A stretch of DNA of 64,000 nucleotides, from NCBI GenBank assembly GCA_045637095.1, contig JAZTYX010000054.1, forward strand, positions 1-64,000. Reading direction: 5' to 3'. Both the position numbers and the translations under genes were made by a program. Positions within the stretch are counted from its first letter, which is position 1, and each line of letters begins with the position of its first letter. The notes under the pieces are model-generated. The model made no database searches. It saw only the letters and a list, made by a program, of their open reading frames with translations, and had not been told where the DNA came from. The DNA is from UMGS1649 sp045637095. GTDB taxonomy: Bacteria > Bacillota > Clostridia > TANB77 > CAG-465. Of this stretch, positions 51,320-60,980 are shown one piece after another.

Positions 51320-52792
51320 ATGTTATTACAATATCTAGTAGAAGAATTAGATAAAAAAACTAATGGAGATTTAAACATTAATATAAATAAAATAGAATAT
51401 AGTTCAGAAAAAGTAGGATTAGGCGACTTGTTTGTAGCCATAAAAGGATTAAAGCAAGATGGTCATGATTATATAGTAGATGCAGTAGCTAACGGTGCTG
51501 TAGCAGTTATAGTAGAAGAAGCATATTTAGATAAAGTGAATGTACCAGTACCAGTTATAGCTGTTCCTAATTCAAGAATAGCTTTAGCAGAAGTTGCAGC
51601 AAAGTTTTATGATTATCCAGCATCTAAACTAAAAGTTATAGGAATAACAGGAACAAAAGGTAAAACAACAACTGCATATATGGTAAGAGATATTATGCTA
51701 GCAGCTAAAAAGAAAATTGGTATGATAGGCACAATATACAATACTTATGCAGATAAAGTAATAGAAGCAGTAAGAACAACACCAGAATCTTTAGATATAC
51801 AAAAGTTATTAAAAGATATGGTAGATAGCGGCATGGAATATGTTGTTATGGAGGTATCTTCACACGCTCTAGAACTTCATAGAGTACACGGTATTAAATT
51901 TGAAATAGGAATATTTACAAATCTAGGACGTGAACATTTAGATTTTCATGGTGATATGGATAATTATCTTAAAGCTAAGGCAAAGCTTTTTGAACAAAGT
52001 ATATTTGGAATAATTAATGTAGACGATATCTATGCTCCAAAGTTGCTTAAATATGTAAATTGCAAATATGCAAAATATGGTTTAGATAATGAAGCAAATG
52101 TATCTGCTACAGATATTAGAATAAACAACAATTATGTAGATTTCAAAATGTATATAAACAAACAATTACAAACAATTACTGTTCCAATACCAGGAAAATA
52201 TACAGTATACAATGCAGTAGCAGCAGTAGCAGCTTGTAGCATGTTAGGTGCTCAAATGCAAGATGTACTTGTAGGACTTTCTACAGTTAAAGTTCCAGGT
52301 AGAAGCGAAACAGTAGATATAAATAAAACATTTGCTGTTTTAATAGATTATGCACACAATCCATCAAGTTTAGAAGCAATACTTGTAAATACTAAAAAGT
52401 ATATTAAAGGTAGAGTAATACTTGTATTTGGATGCGGCGGAAACAGAGATAAAGAAAAAAGAAAAGAGATGGGAAAACTTGCAGGAACATATGCAGATTT
52501 CACTATCATAACAACAGATAATCCAAGAGACGAAAAGCCAGAAACTATAGCAAAAGAAATAGAAGCTGGACTTAAAGAAACAAGAGGATTATCTAAAGTA
52601 ATAATAAACAGAAAAGATGCCATTGAATTTGCAATGAGAATTGCATGGGCAAATGATACAGTAATTCTTGCTGGTAAAGGTCATGAAACATATCAAGAAC
52701 TTGCAAACGGTAAGAAGATACATTTTGACGAAAGAGAAATCGTTAAAAAGGCAGCAGAAAAAATGCCTGGTAAAAACGAAGTAAAATATTAA
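51320..52792 (+). CDS. murE: UDP-MurNAc-Ala-Glu--meso-diaminopimelate ligase MurE
   Basis: MurE adds the third amino acid of the peptidoglycan stem peptide in the cytosol. The ATG at 51320 follows TTGGAGGG; an earlier start at 51278 lies within the promoter. The ATP loop is G-I-T-G-T-K-G-K-T-T-T near residue 110. The substrate motif D-N-P-R (400-403) is the meso-diaminopimelate type, not the lysine type. Length of 490 residues is standard. Confidence 0.95.
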   Translation: MLLQYLVEELDKKTNGDLNININKIEYSSEKVGLGDLFVAIKGLKQDGHDYIVDAVANGAVAVIVEEAYLDKVNVPVPVIAVPNSRIALAEVAAKFYDYPASKLKVIGITGTKGKTTTAYMVRDIMLAAKKKIGMIGTIYNTYADKVIEAVRTTPESLDIQKLLKDMVDSGMEYVVMEVSSHALELHRVHGIKFEIGIFTNLGREHLDFHGDMDNYLKAKAKLFEQSIFGIINVDDIYAPKLLKYVNCKYAKYGLDNEANVSATDIRINNNYVDFKMYINKQLQTITVPIPGKYTVYNAVAAVAACSMLGAQMQDVLVGLSTVKVPGRSETVDINKTFAVLIDYAHNPSSLEAILVNTKKYIKGRVILVFGCGGNRDKEKRKEMGKLAGTYADFTIITTDNPRDEKPETIAKEIEAGLKETRGLSKVIINRKDAIEFAMRIAWANDTVILAGKGHETYQELANGKKIHFDEREIVKKAAEKMPGKNEVKY

Positions 52793-52814
52793 TAAGACAT
52801 TTGGAGGATAAAAC

Positions 52815-53765
52815 ATGAATATACCATTAACTTTACTTTTATCAGGAGGAATTTCATTTGTAGTGACAGTTGTCTTAAGTTTAATAATAATACCATACTT
52901 AAGAAAACTTAAAATAGGGCAAGTGGTTCGTACTGATGGCCCAGAAGAACATTTGAAAAAATCTGGAACACCTACAATGGGTGGAATAATGATGCTAATT
53001 GCAATGATAGGAATTCTTGTAGTATTTGCATTTAAATATCCTGTATTAATATTACCGATAACGTTAATATTAGGCTACGGAATAGTTGGTTTTATAGATG
53101 ATAGAAAAAAATTAGTAGAAAAAAGTAGCGATGGAATAAGCGCTAAAATGAAGATGATACTTCTATTTGTATTCTCGGTAGCATTTCTTGTATTATACAT
53201 GGTATTCTTAGACTGGGGTACAGGAACAAACATACCATTTCTAGACTTTGCTGGAGTGTTTGTTGTGTTTACAATGCTTGTAATGCTTGGAACAAGTAAT
53301 GCAATAAACTTGACTGATGGCCTAGATGGTTTAGCATCAGGTGTAAGTGCAATAATAATGACATTCTTTACGGCAGTAGCTATGAAAAGAGGAGACATGG
53401 CAATGGTTGTGCTTGGAGCTACAACTGTAGGAGCAACACTTGGATTTTTAATATTTAACGTAAAACCAGCAAAGGTGTTTATGGGAGACACAGGTTCTCT
53501 TGCATTAGGTGCAGCAATAGCAGCAATAGCAATACTTATGAAAATGCCAATGTATCTATTAATAGTTGCATTAATACCAGTAGTAGAAACATTATCTTCA
53601 GCACTTCAAGTTATCTACTTTAAAGCTACGAAAGGTAAAAGATTATTTAAGATGGCTCCGCTACATCATCATTTAGAATTAAGCGGATTAAAAGAAACAA
53701 CAATAGTAATCTTATTCTGGGGGATAACAGCAGTGTTATCTTTGATAGGATTTATATTAGTATAG
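52815..53765 (+). CDS. mraY: Phospho-MurNAc-pentapeptide transferase MraY
   Basis: MraY makes lipid I at the membrane. About ten transmembrane helices are visible, with the signature blocks G-T-P-T-M-G-G, G-F-I-D-D-R-K-K, N-L-T-D-G-L-D-G-L-A and G-D-T-G-S-L-A-L-G. The P-L-H-H-H-L-E motif near residue 288 contains the conserved His cluster. The ATG follows TTGGAGG. Length of 316 residues is normal. It comes straight after murE; the murF usually between them is absent. Confidence 0.96.
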   Translation: MNIPLTLLLSGGISFVVTVVLSLIIIPYLRKLKIGQVVRTDGPEEHLKKSGTPTMGGIMMLIAMIGILVVFAFKYPVLILPITLILGYGIVGFIDDRKKLVEKSSDGISAKMKMILLFVFSVAFLVLYMVFLDWGTGTNIPFLDFAGVFVVFTMLVMLGTSNAINLTDGLDGLASGVSAIIMTFFTAVAMKRGDMAMVVLGATTVGATLGFLIFNVKPAKVFMGDTGSLALGAAIAAIAILMKMPMYLLIVALIPVVETLSSALQVIYFKATKGKRLFKMAPLHHHLELSGLKETTIVILFWGITAVLSLIGFILV

Positions 53766-53787
53766 AATAGAAAATAGGAGGAAGAGC

Positions 53788-54912
53788 ATGGCTAAAATTG
53801 TAGAGAAATTAAAAGCACTTAAAGACTGGAAATTAGTAGATTTCCCGTTCCTTTTCACGCTTTTAGTTCTTCTTGCAATTGGCCTTATTGCTCTTTCTTC
53901 TGCTAGTTCATACTATGCTTTAACAGAAACAGGAGATAGCATGTATTACCTAAAAAGACAACTTGGATTTGCTTCTTTTGGTTTGGTTGTTATGGCATTT
54001 GTAATGACTTGGGAAAAGAAAAACTATAAAAGGTTTAGTTACCTTGCTTTTATAATTGCAGGGATATTTATGGTACTTGTAGAAGTGCCTGGACTAGGTG
54101 TTACCGTAAAGGGAGCAAAACGTTGGCTAAATTTAGGATTTACATTCCAACCGTCTGAAGTGTTAAAGTTAGGACTAATAATGGCCTTAGCTAGATATAT
54201 TTCAGAAAACCAAAAGAAAATGAAAAGTGTTAAGGGATATTTAGCACCTTTGGGAATGTTGGTTGGTGCAATAGTATTTACATATTTACAATCACACATG
54301 AGTGCCATGATTGTTATGTGTGTAATATTTGGAATAATGATGCTATGTAGTGGGCTTAAGATAAATTGGAAAATTGTTGGTCCGTTGCTTGTGATAGGTA
54401 TAATTGGAGTAGGCGCCTTCTTCTTAGCAGAGGACTATAGAAGAGAAAGAATATTCTCTTACCTAAATCCAGATGTGGATATAACAGGTAGTAACTGGCA
54501 ACCTACACAAAGTCTTTACGCAATAGGTTCTGGTGGACTTTTTGGTAAAGGGTTAGGTCAAAGCAGACAAAAATATCTATGGCTTCCTGAAGCACAAAAC
54601 GACTTTGTATTTTCTGTGTATGCAGAAGAATTTGGTTTTGTAGGATCACTTGTAGTAATTATACTTTTTATAACATTAATATATAGAGGTGTGTCAATAG
54701 GATTAAATTCTAAAGATATGTATGGAATGCTTGTGACACTCGGTATAATTGGAATGTTTGCATTCCAGATAATAATAAATATAGCGGTTGTAACAAAAAC
54801 AATGCCAACAACAGGTATGCCGCTTCCATTCTTTAGTTCGGGTGGTACATCACTTGTAATAAATTTAATAGCAATGGGAATAGTACTTGGAATATCTAAG
54901 GAAAATAAATAA
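53788..54912 (+). CDS. ftsW: Lipid II polymerase FtsW/SpoVE (SEDS family)
   Basis: A SEDS-family glycosyltransferase that polymerises lipid II together with the class B PBP. Ten hydrophobic segments, 374 residues. Family motifs are G-A-K-R-W-L-N-L-G near residue 108, W-Q-P-T-Q-S-L-Y-A-I-G-S-G-G-L-F-G-K-G-L near residue 233, Q-N-D-F-V-F-S and P-F-F-S-S-G-G-T-S. The ATG follows TAGGAGGAA. murD, which normally lies between mraY and this gene, is missing. Confidence 0.93.
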   Translation: MAKIVEKLKALKDWKLVDFPFLFTLLVLLAIGLIALSSASSYYALTETGDSMYYLKRQLGFASFGLVVMAFVMTWEKKNYKRFSYLAFIIAGIFMVLVEVPGLGVTVKGAKRWLNLGFTFQPSEVLKLGLIMALARYISENQKKMKSVKGYLAPLGMLVGAIVFTYLQSHMSAMIVMCVIFGIMMLCSGLKINWKIVGPLLVIGIIGVGAFFLAEDYRRERIFSYLNPDVDITGSNWQPTQSLYAIGSGGLFGKGLGQSRQKYLWLPEAQNDFVFSVYAEEFGFVGSLVVIILFITLIYRGVSIGLNSKDMYGMLVTLGIIGMFAFQIIINIAVVTKTMPTTGMPLPFFSSGGTSLVINLIAMGIVLGISKENK

Positions 54913-54926
54913 GGTTAGGTGAAAAA

Positions 54927-56039
54927 ATGAGAGCAATAATAGCATGCGCTGGTAGTGGTGGGCACATTAATCCAGGAATAGCAATAGCAAATGAAATACT
55001 AAAGAGAGAACCAGATAGTAAAATAATATTTGTTGGTACTAAAACAGGTATGGAAAATGATTTGGTAAAAAAAGCTGGTTATGAACTTGCGCATATACGT
55101 GCTGGAAGATTCCATAGAAGACTTACTTGGTATAATATAAGAAATATGGCAAATGCTTTCTTAGGAATATTTGATGCGGAAAAACTTGTTAAGAAATTTA
55201 AACCAGATATAGTTATAGGTACAGGTGGGTTTATATGTGTCCCAATGATGAAAGCTGCAAAGAAAAAACATATACCATATGTATTACATGAAAGTAATGC
55301 ATTCCCTGGTCTATCTGTGAAGTTAGTTGCAAAAGATGCAGCGAAGATATTACTTGGTTTTGAAGATACTAAACAAAGATTAGATAATAAAGTAAATTCT
55401 GTATATACAGGCACACCTGCTAAATTTGATATGAATCATATGATGGCTTTAGACAAAGAAGCATGTAAAAAAGAATTAGGATTAGATAAAGAAACTATAG
55501 GAGATAGAAAAGTAATATTTGTAACAGGTGGAAGCCAAGGAGCAAAGAGATTTAACGAAGTAATTATTAATATGGTAAGAGAATATAAACCGAAAGATTT
55601 GTATTTTGTAATTGCTGTAGGTAAAGATAATTATGAATTAGCACAAAGTATGTTAAAAGAAGAAGATAGTGAGTATATAAAAATAGAGAAGTTTATATAC
55701 GAAATGGATAAGATGTATAAAGCATCAGATCTTTTAATTACTCGTGCGGGAGCATTAACAATAACTGAACTTAGTATAGTAAGAAGACCTGCAATACTTG
55801 TTCCGCTTCCAACAGCAGCAGAGAATCATCAATTCTTTAACGCTAAGGCAATGGAAAATGCCGGTGCAGGTATATTAATAGAAGAGAATGTATTGAATGA
55901 AACCGTTTTATATGATAAAATAAAAGATATAATAAATGACAACAAAATACTTGAAACTATGGGTGAAAATGCAGCTAAATTGTATAAACCAGATGTTGAA
56001 GGTAAAATTTATGAAGAAATAAAAGAAATTGTTGGCTAG
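54927..56039 (+). CDS. murG: UDP-GlcNAc--lipid I GlcNAc transferase MurG
   Basis: MurG converts lipid I to lipid II on the inner face of the membrane. It starts A-C-A-G-S-G-G-H-I-N-P-G, the typical glycine loop, and has G-T-G-G-F-I-C-V-P, H-E-S-N-A-F-P-G, G-G-S-Q-G-A and the C-terminal R-A-G-A-L-T-I-T-E. Length of 370 residues is normal. Ribosome site AGGTG is weak; spacing to ftsW is 14 bp. Confidence 0.95.
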   Translation: MRAIIACAGSGGHINPGIAIANEILKREPDSKIIFVGTKTGMENDLVKKAGYELAHIRAGRFHRRLTWYNIRNMANAFLGIFDAEKLVKKFKPDIVIGTGGFICVPMMKAAKKKHIPYVLHESNAFPGLSVKLVAKDAAKILLGFEDTKQRLDNKVNSVYTGTPAKFDMNHMMALDKEACKKELGLDKETIGDRKVIFVTGGSQGAKRFNEVIINMVREYKPKDLYFVIAVGKDNYELAQSMLKEEDSEYIKIEKFIYEMDKMYKASDLLITRAGALTITELSIVRRPAILVPLPTAAENHQFFNAKAMENAGAGILIEENVLNETVLYDKIKDIINDNKILETMGENAAKLYKPDVEGKIYEEIKEIVG

Positions 56040-56047
56040 GAGAAAAC

Positions 56048-56875
56048 GTGAGAAAAGAAGAAAGTAGAACGGAATCAGTTGAAAAAAATAAAAAAGTAAA
56101 TAAAACCGTTTCTAAAAAGAACAAAGGAAAGCTTAAGAGAAAAATATTAAGAGGACTAGTTTATCTAGTGCTTATAGTATTTGCGCTTTCTTTGTTCTTT
56201 TTATTGGGATTTGGTGTATACAAGCTATATACCGCAAGTAGATTCAATATAGGTGCGGTTAATGTAGAAGGCAATGTTAAGTATACTGTAGAAGAAATTA
56301 AAGAGTTAGCAAACATTCAGATAGGTACAAACATTAACAAACTTAAAGCAGGCAAAACAGAAAAGATAATAGAAGAATTGCCTTATGTAAGAGATGCCAA
56401 GGTAGTGCGTAAGTATCCAGAAACTGTAATAATAAAAGTTGAAGAGTATGTTTCTAGTTTTGTTGCACTTAATAAAGAAACAAACGAATATATTAGACTT
56501 ACAGATAAAGGTGTAATATTAGAAAAATGTAATTTAGAGGATGTTACAGAAACAGAATTGTTATTATTCGGAATACATTTTGACGATAACCTAGGAGAAA
56601 AAATAGTTGAACTAGAACAAAAGAAACTACAAACACTTATAGATATGATGGAGAAATATTCTAAAGAAAATATATCTAAAAAAATAACAAGTGTAGAGTT
56701 TAATGAAGGAGATATTATTTTAACACTAGATTATGATATAGATGTAATAATGGATACAACTGAGATAGAGTACAAGCTTAATCTTTTAACAAGCATATTA
56801 GATGAAATAAATGGTAAAGTTGGAACTATAGATATGACAATAGAAAATCCAATATTTGCTGAAAGCATAAAATAG
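56048..56875 (+). CDS. ftsQ: Cell division protein FtsQ/DivIB
   Basis: The start is GTG at 56048, with TAGGAG upstream, 8 bp after the murG stop. A basic cytoplasmic N-terminus (about 1-35) and one transmembrane helix (about 36-60) precede a POTRA domain (F-N-I-G-A-V-N-V-E-G-N, Y-T-V-E-E-I) and the beta domain. FtsQ links FtsL/FtsB to the divisome. MurB, usually just upstream in Bacillota, is missing. Confidence 0.88.
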   Translation: MRKEESRTESVEKNKKVNKTVSKKNKGKLKRKILRGLVYLVLIVFALSLFFLLGFGVYKLYTASRFNIGAVNVEGNVKYTVEEIKELANIQIGTNINKLKAGKTEKIIEELPYVRDAKVVRKYPETVIIKVEEYVSSFVALNKETNEYIRLTDKGVILEKCNLEDVTETELLLFGIHFDDNLGEKIVELEQKKLQTLIDMMEKYSKENISKKITSVEFNEGDIILTLDYDIDVIMDTTEIEYKLNLLTSILDEINGKVGTIDMTIENPIFAESIK

Positions 56876-56884
56876 AAGGAAGAA

Positions 56885-57793
56885 ATGGAGAAAAAACAAA
56901 CAAGACCTGTAGTTAAAGAAAAGAAAGTAACTATAGACATAACAAAAAAAGAGCCAATAGATAAGGTCAAGAAAATAGCCAAAGAAAATTCTACAGTTGT
57001 TATGGGGAAGGTTGCAGAAAGTTCTAAAGAACAAGGTACAAAAAACATAAAAGCAGCAAAAATAGAAAGAACAAGAGAATTAATAAAAAAATACAATGTT
57101 ACTTCAGTTGTTATGATTTCTTTAGTATTATTCATTTGTTCCTTCATAATAGCAGCGCAACTTAATACTGTTGGAAATACAGATATAGTAACACAAGGCA
57201 TGAGAGAAGCGGAACTTTTAACAGAACTTCAAAAAGCAAACAATAAATATGAAGAACTAAAAGAAGAATATGAAAAAAGTCAAATAATAGTTGATGAGTA
57301 TAGAGAAGATGCTTCAAGTAACGACCTTTTAATATCTTCGATGACAACATTGCTTGAAAGAGCAGAAATATTAGCTGGTCTTGTAAAAGTAAAAGGCCAA
57401 GGCGTAGTAATAACGCTTGCAGACAGTACAGATACAAACATACCAGTTGAAGCTGGACTTGTTCATGATACTGACCTTATGGCAATAGTTAATGAATTAA
57501 GAGCAGCAGGTGCAGAAGCAATAAGTGTTAATGGACAAAGAATTATTTCTACAACCGCAATAAGATGTGTAGGTCCAACAATACAAATTAACGAAGTTAA
57601 AGTTGCATCACCATTCCATATTAAAGCAATTGGAGATGCGAAATACTTAGAAAGTGCACTTAATATTAAAAATGGCATAGTAGATAATTTCAAAGTATAT
57701 GGAATTAATGTTGAAGTAAAAACAGACAATAATATAACAATAGATAAATATGATAACACATTAACATTAAAATATGCTAGTGAAGTAAAATAG
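56885..57793 (+). CDS. DUF881 family membrane protein (YlxW-like)
   Basis: A basic cytoplasmic N-terminus (about 1-75) is followed by one transmembrane helix (about 77-97), a coiled coil (about 110-145), and the DUF881 domain with G-Q-G-V-V-I-T-L-A-D, V-H-D-T-D-L-M-A-I-V-N-E-L-R-A-A-G-A-E-A-I and S-V-N-G-Q-R. The function is unknown, but the position between ftsQ and sbp is conserved in Bacillota. The ATG follows GAAGGAAG. Confidence 0.88.
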   Translation: MEKKQTRPVVKEKKVTIDITKKEPIDKVKKIAKENSTVVMGKVAESSKEQGTKNIKAAKIERTRELIKKYNVTSVVMISLVLFICSFIIAAQLNTVGNTDIVTQGMREAELLTELQKANNKYEELKEEYEKSQIIVDEYREDASSNDLLISSMTTLLERAEILAGLVKVKGQGVVITLADSTDTNIPVEAGLVHDTDLMAIVNELRAAGAEAISVNGQRIISTTAIRCVGPTIQINEVKVASPFHIKAIGDAKYLESALNIKNGIVDNFKVYGINVEVKTDNNITIDKYDNTLTLKYASEVK

Positions 57794-57802
57794 GAGGTAG
57801 AG

Positions 57803-58174
57803 ATGAAGAAAACAGTAATAACATTAATATTTGCAATAGTAATCGTATTTGGCTTCATATTTGGCTCAAATCTAGAAATACCATATAAATATACTGCATA
57901 TATTGCGGTGGCAATATTAGCATTCTTAGATTCGTTATTTGGTGGCATAGTATCCAATATGAAAAACGAATTCGATATGACGGTTTTTATATCAGGATTC
58001 TTTGTAAATGCTCTTATAGCAATATTTTTAGTATATCTAGGACAAAAATTAAATGTAGATATTTACCTTGCAGCTGTAATAGTATTTACAACAAGATTGT
58101 TTACAAACCTAAGTATAATCCGTAGATTAATAATAGAAAATATAGAAGAAAATAAGAAGAATAAAAAAGCATAG
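57803..58174 (+). CDS. sbp: Small basic protein Sbp (DUF1290)
   Basis: A 123-residue membrane protein with three or four hydrophobic segments, ending in a Lys/Asn/Glu-rich tail. The sequence I-P-Y-K-Y-T-A-Y-I-A-V-A, A-F-L-D-S-L-F-G-G-I, and F-T-T-R-L-F-T-N-L-S-I-I-R matches the DUF1290 family that lies at the end of the dcw cluster. Its function is unknown. The ftsA and ftsZ genes that usually follow are not here. The ATG follows TAGGAGGT. Confidence 0.88.
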   Translation: MKKTVITLIFAIVIVFGFIFGSNLEIPYKYTAYIAVAILAFLDSLFGGIVSNMKNEFDMTVFISGFFVNALIAIFLVYLGQKLNVDIYLAAVIVFTTRLFTNLSIIRRLIIENIEENKKNKKA

Positions 58175-58218
58175 CTAAGAAAAGAAATGTCATAAAACTA
58201 CATGTATAGTCGAATGCA

Positions 58219-58247
58219 TTGAGAGTAAAAAATAGTAAATATATAAT
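58219..58247 (+). promoter_or_regulatory. SigA promoter of the Clp gene
   Basis: TTGAGA (58219-58224), 17 bp, TATAAT (58242-58247). Confidence 0.85.
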
Positions 58248-58279
58248 AATACCGAAACGTAAAGTGGAGGTATTTTTTT
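58248..58279 (+). promoter_or_regulatory. Hairpin covering the Clp ribosome site
   Basis: AATACC (58248-58253) pairs with GGTATT (58269-58274), enclosing and overlapping the ribosome site GGAGG (58267-58271). A T-run (58273-58279) and then the ATG follow. The layout copies that of gpr, with a weaker stem. Confidence 0.45.
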
Positions 58280-60542
58280 ATGCATGAGTTTACTAAAAAG
58301 GCAGAATCTGTTTTAGAGAAAACAAGACTTTTTGCAATAAAACATCGATATACATATATAGGAACAGAACATATACTGTATGGTTTAATTAAAGAACAAA
58401 CCTCGATCGCGGGTAAAATACTTTCAAAGCAAAAGATAACAGCAAAGTATATAGAACAAGAAATACTAAAGATAGATGGAGTGAAAGATAAAGAACAGTT
58501 AAAAATAACAGAACCTACCTTTACATTAAGAGCTAAAAAGGTAATAGAAAACAGTATTAAAGAGGCGAATAAAACGGGTGCCAATTATATTGGGACAGAA
58601 CATATTCTTTTAGCATTAATGAAGGAAACAGATAGTATTGCGGTTAGAATACTAATAGAAGCAAACATAGATCCAGAAAAAGTATTTACAGATATTATCA
58701 AATACATAACTGAAGAACATTATACGGCTTCTACATCTAAAAATAGTAATACACAAGCTTTAGATATGTATACAGAAGATATAACGGAGCTTGCAAAAAG
58801 AAATAAGCTAGAGCAAGTTGTAGGAATGGAACCATATATAACAAGGTGTTTACAGATTCTTTTAAGAAAAACAAAAAATAATGTGTTAATAATTGGTGAA
58901 GCTGGAGTTGGGAAAACGAGTCTGGTATATGCTTTAACTAAACGAATTTTAGAAGAAAACGCAGGTATAAATAAAAGAATATTAGAGTTAGATATATCTT
59001 CGATGTTAGCAGGTGCTAAGTATAGAGGGGATTTTGAAGAAAGATTAAAGAAATGTATTTTAGAAGCGAAAGCTGAAGAAAATATTTTGCTATATATAGA
59101 CGATATGAGAAATATAATAAGCTTAGGAAACACAGAAGGTTCTTTAGATGCAGCAAATATTCTTAAACCATATTTATCAAAAGGAGAGATACAAGTAATA
59201 GGAACATGTACAATAGATGAGTATGCAAAATACATAGAAAAAGATATGTCATTAAATAGACTTTTTCAAACAATAGATATAAAAGAACCAAACAAAAACG
59301 AGACATATAATATAATTAAGGGGATAAAAAGTAGATACGAAAAACATCATAACGTTGTAATTCCAGATGAAACAATAAAAGAAAGTATAGAACTTGGTAT
59401 AAGGTATATACATACAAGAAAGATGCCGGACAAAATAATAGATATTTTGGATGAGGCTTGTGCTAAAGCGAAAACGGAAAAAAGGAATACTGTGTTAATG
59501 GAAGATATAGAAAGTATTGTTTCTAAAATTACAAATATACCAGCTCAAAAAATAAAAAAGAGTGAGAAGGAAAAACTAATCTTTTTAGAAAAAAGATTAA
59601 AAGAAAATGTAATTGGTCAAGATGAAGCAATAAAGAAAATTTCTAATGTTATAAAAAGAAATAGGCTAGGTATAAGAGATACAAAAAGGCCTATGGGTGT
59701 TTTCCTTTTTACTGGTCCTACACGGTGTTGGTAAAACAGAGTTGGTAAAGGTGCTTGCGAGTGAGCTGTTAGATTCTAAAGAAAATATAATAAGATTAGA
59801 TATGTCAGAATACATGGAAAGGCACAGCGTGTCAAAGTTAATAGGCGCGCCACCAGGATATATTGGATTTGGTGAACTAGGAACTTTAACAGATAAGATT
59901 AAACGTAATCCATATAGCATAATTCTTTTTGACGAAATAGAAAAAGCACATCCGGATATATATAATATATTGCTTCAACTTTTTGATGATGGAAGATTAA
60001 CAGATAGTAAAGGAAGTACAGTAAACTTTAACAATACTATATGTATAATGACATCAAATATTGGAGCTAGAAATATAACAGATGCTAAAACATTAGGATT
60101 TGCAAAAGTTAATTCGGAAAAAGAAGAATATGAAAATATGAAAAAAGAAGTAATGGAGGAAGTGAATAAAAGATTTAGTCCGGAATTTCTAAATAGATTG
60201 GATGATGTCATTGTGTTTAATAAACTAAGTAAAGAGGATATATTAAATATAACCAAGTTAATGTTAAAGGATACAAAAGAAAGAATAATGACTAGAGGGC
60301 TAAAAATTGAATTTAACGGCGAATTAGAAAAACACATATCTGTTGTAGGGTATGATGCTAAAAAAGGCGCTAGACCTATTTTAAGAGCAATACGAACTAA
60401 AATAGAAGATGAGTTGTCAGAGTATTTGTTAAAAAATGAAGTAGAAAAAGATGAAAAAATAAAGATAAGATATATACCTAAGAAGGATAAAATAGAGATA
60501 AGCAAGACGTCGCTAAGACGCAAGGTTGAAAAAATGATGTAA
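58280..60542 (+). pseudogene. ClpC/ClpA-like AAA+ unfoldase, frameshifted
   Basis: The first reading frame (58280-59734) covers the Clp N-domain (about 1-145) and the first AAA module (Walker A G-E-A-G-V-G-K-T). It then runs into V-F-L-F-T-G-P-T-R-C-W and stops. The second frame (readable from about 59724 to 60542) resumes with G-V-G-K-T-E-L and continues through the second AAA module (I-I-L-F-D-E-I-E; L-N-R-L-D-D). Deleting one C (59723) restores G-P-T-G-V-G-K-T and a 753-residue protein. The coiled-coil M domain is absent, the first Walker B reads Y-I-D-D-M and the arginine-finger area is S-L-N-R-L-F. A ClpP-loop L-G-F is present. Either a real mutation or a sequence error. Confidence 0.85.
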
Positions 60543-60554
60543 AAGTGATATAAT
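60526..60554 (+). promoter_or_regulatory. SigA promoter, extended -10
   Basis: TTGAAA (60526-60531), 17 bp with a TGA extension, TATAAT (60549-60554). The -35 lies inside the end of the Clp gene. Confidence 0.8.
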
Positions 60555-60632
60555 ATTAATATCATCAATTTTTGATGGTCAACGTTAATATGTTTGAAAA
60601 AATAAAAAACAACAAAATTTTGGAGGTTTAAA

Positions 60633-60968
60633 ATGAAAGAGGTAAAAACAGTAAAGACATTGGCAGAGAAACGGTTAGCATTTGCTGATCAGGAAAACTA
60701 TGGTGACAAGTACATCAGCGGTACTTATGATCTCATCGCAGATCTGTACGAGATGAAAGTGGCACCTAAGTTTAAACTTGAAAAGATCTTCGCAACGCTC
60801 AATTTGCTTACTCTTAAAGAGGAGCTTATTATCAGATACTATTATGGTATCGATAGAATCAAATCAACAGTTGAAGAGATCGCAGAAAAGTTTAACATCT
60901 CTGTAGCAACAGCTAAGAGAATCCTCACAAACGGCAAAAAGCAGTTCATGGTAAACATGGCAGCTTAA
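60633..60968 (+). CDS. Small sigma-70 region-4-like DNA-binding protein
   Basis: The 111-residue protein has a helix-turn-helix like region 4 of sigma factors at about 60-108: L-T-L-K-E-E-L-I-I-R-Y-Y-Y-G, V-E-E-I-A-E-K-F-N-I-S, V-A-T-A-K-R-I-L. No region 2 or 3 is present, so it is not a full sigma factor. The first half is charged and helical. The ATG follows TTGGAGG. Codons use many C- and G-ending triplets (GATCTC, ATCGC, AAACTT), unlike its neighbours. It is a single gene with its own promoter and terminator. Confidence 0.65.
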   Translation: MKEVKTVKTLAEKRLAFADQENYGDKYISGTYDLIADLYEMKVAPKFKLEKIFATLNLLTLKEELIIRYYYGIDRIKSTVEEIAEKFNISVATAKRILTNGKKQFMVNMAA

Positions 60969-60980
60969 GCATTAACGGAA

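Noticed and set aside
59697..59733. Programmed frameshifting in the Clp gene
   Set aside because: No slippery heptamer or clear stimulatory structure is visible; a mutation or sequence error is simpler.
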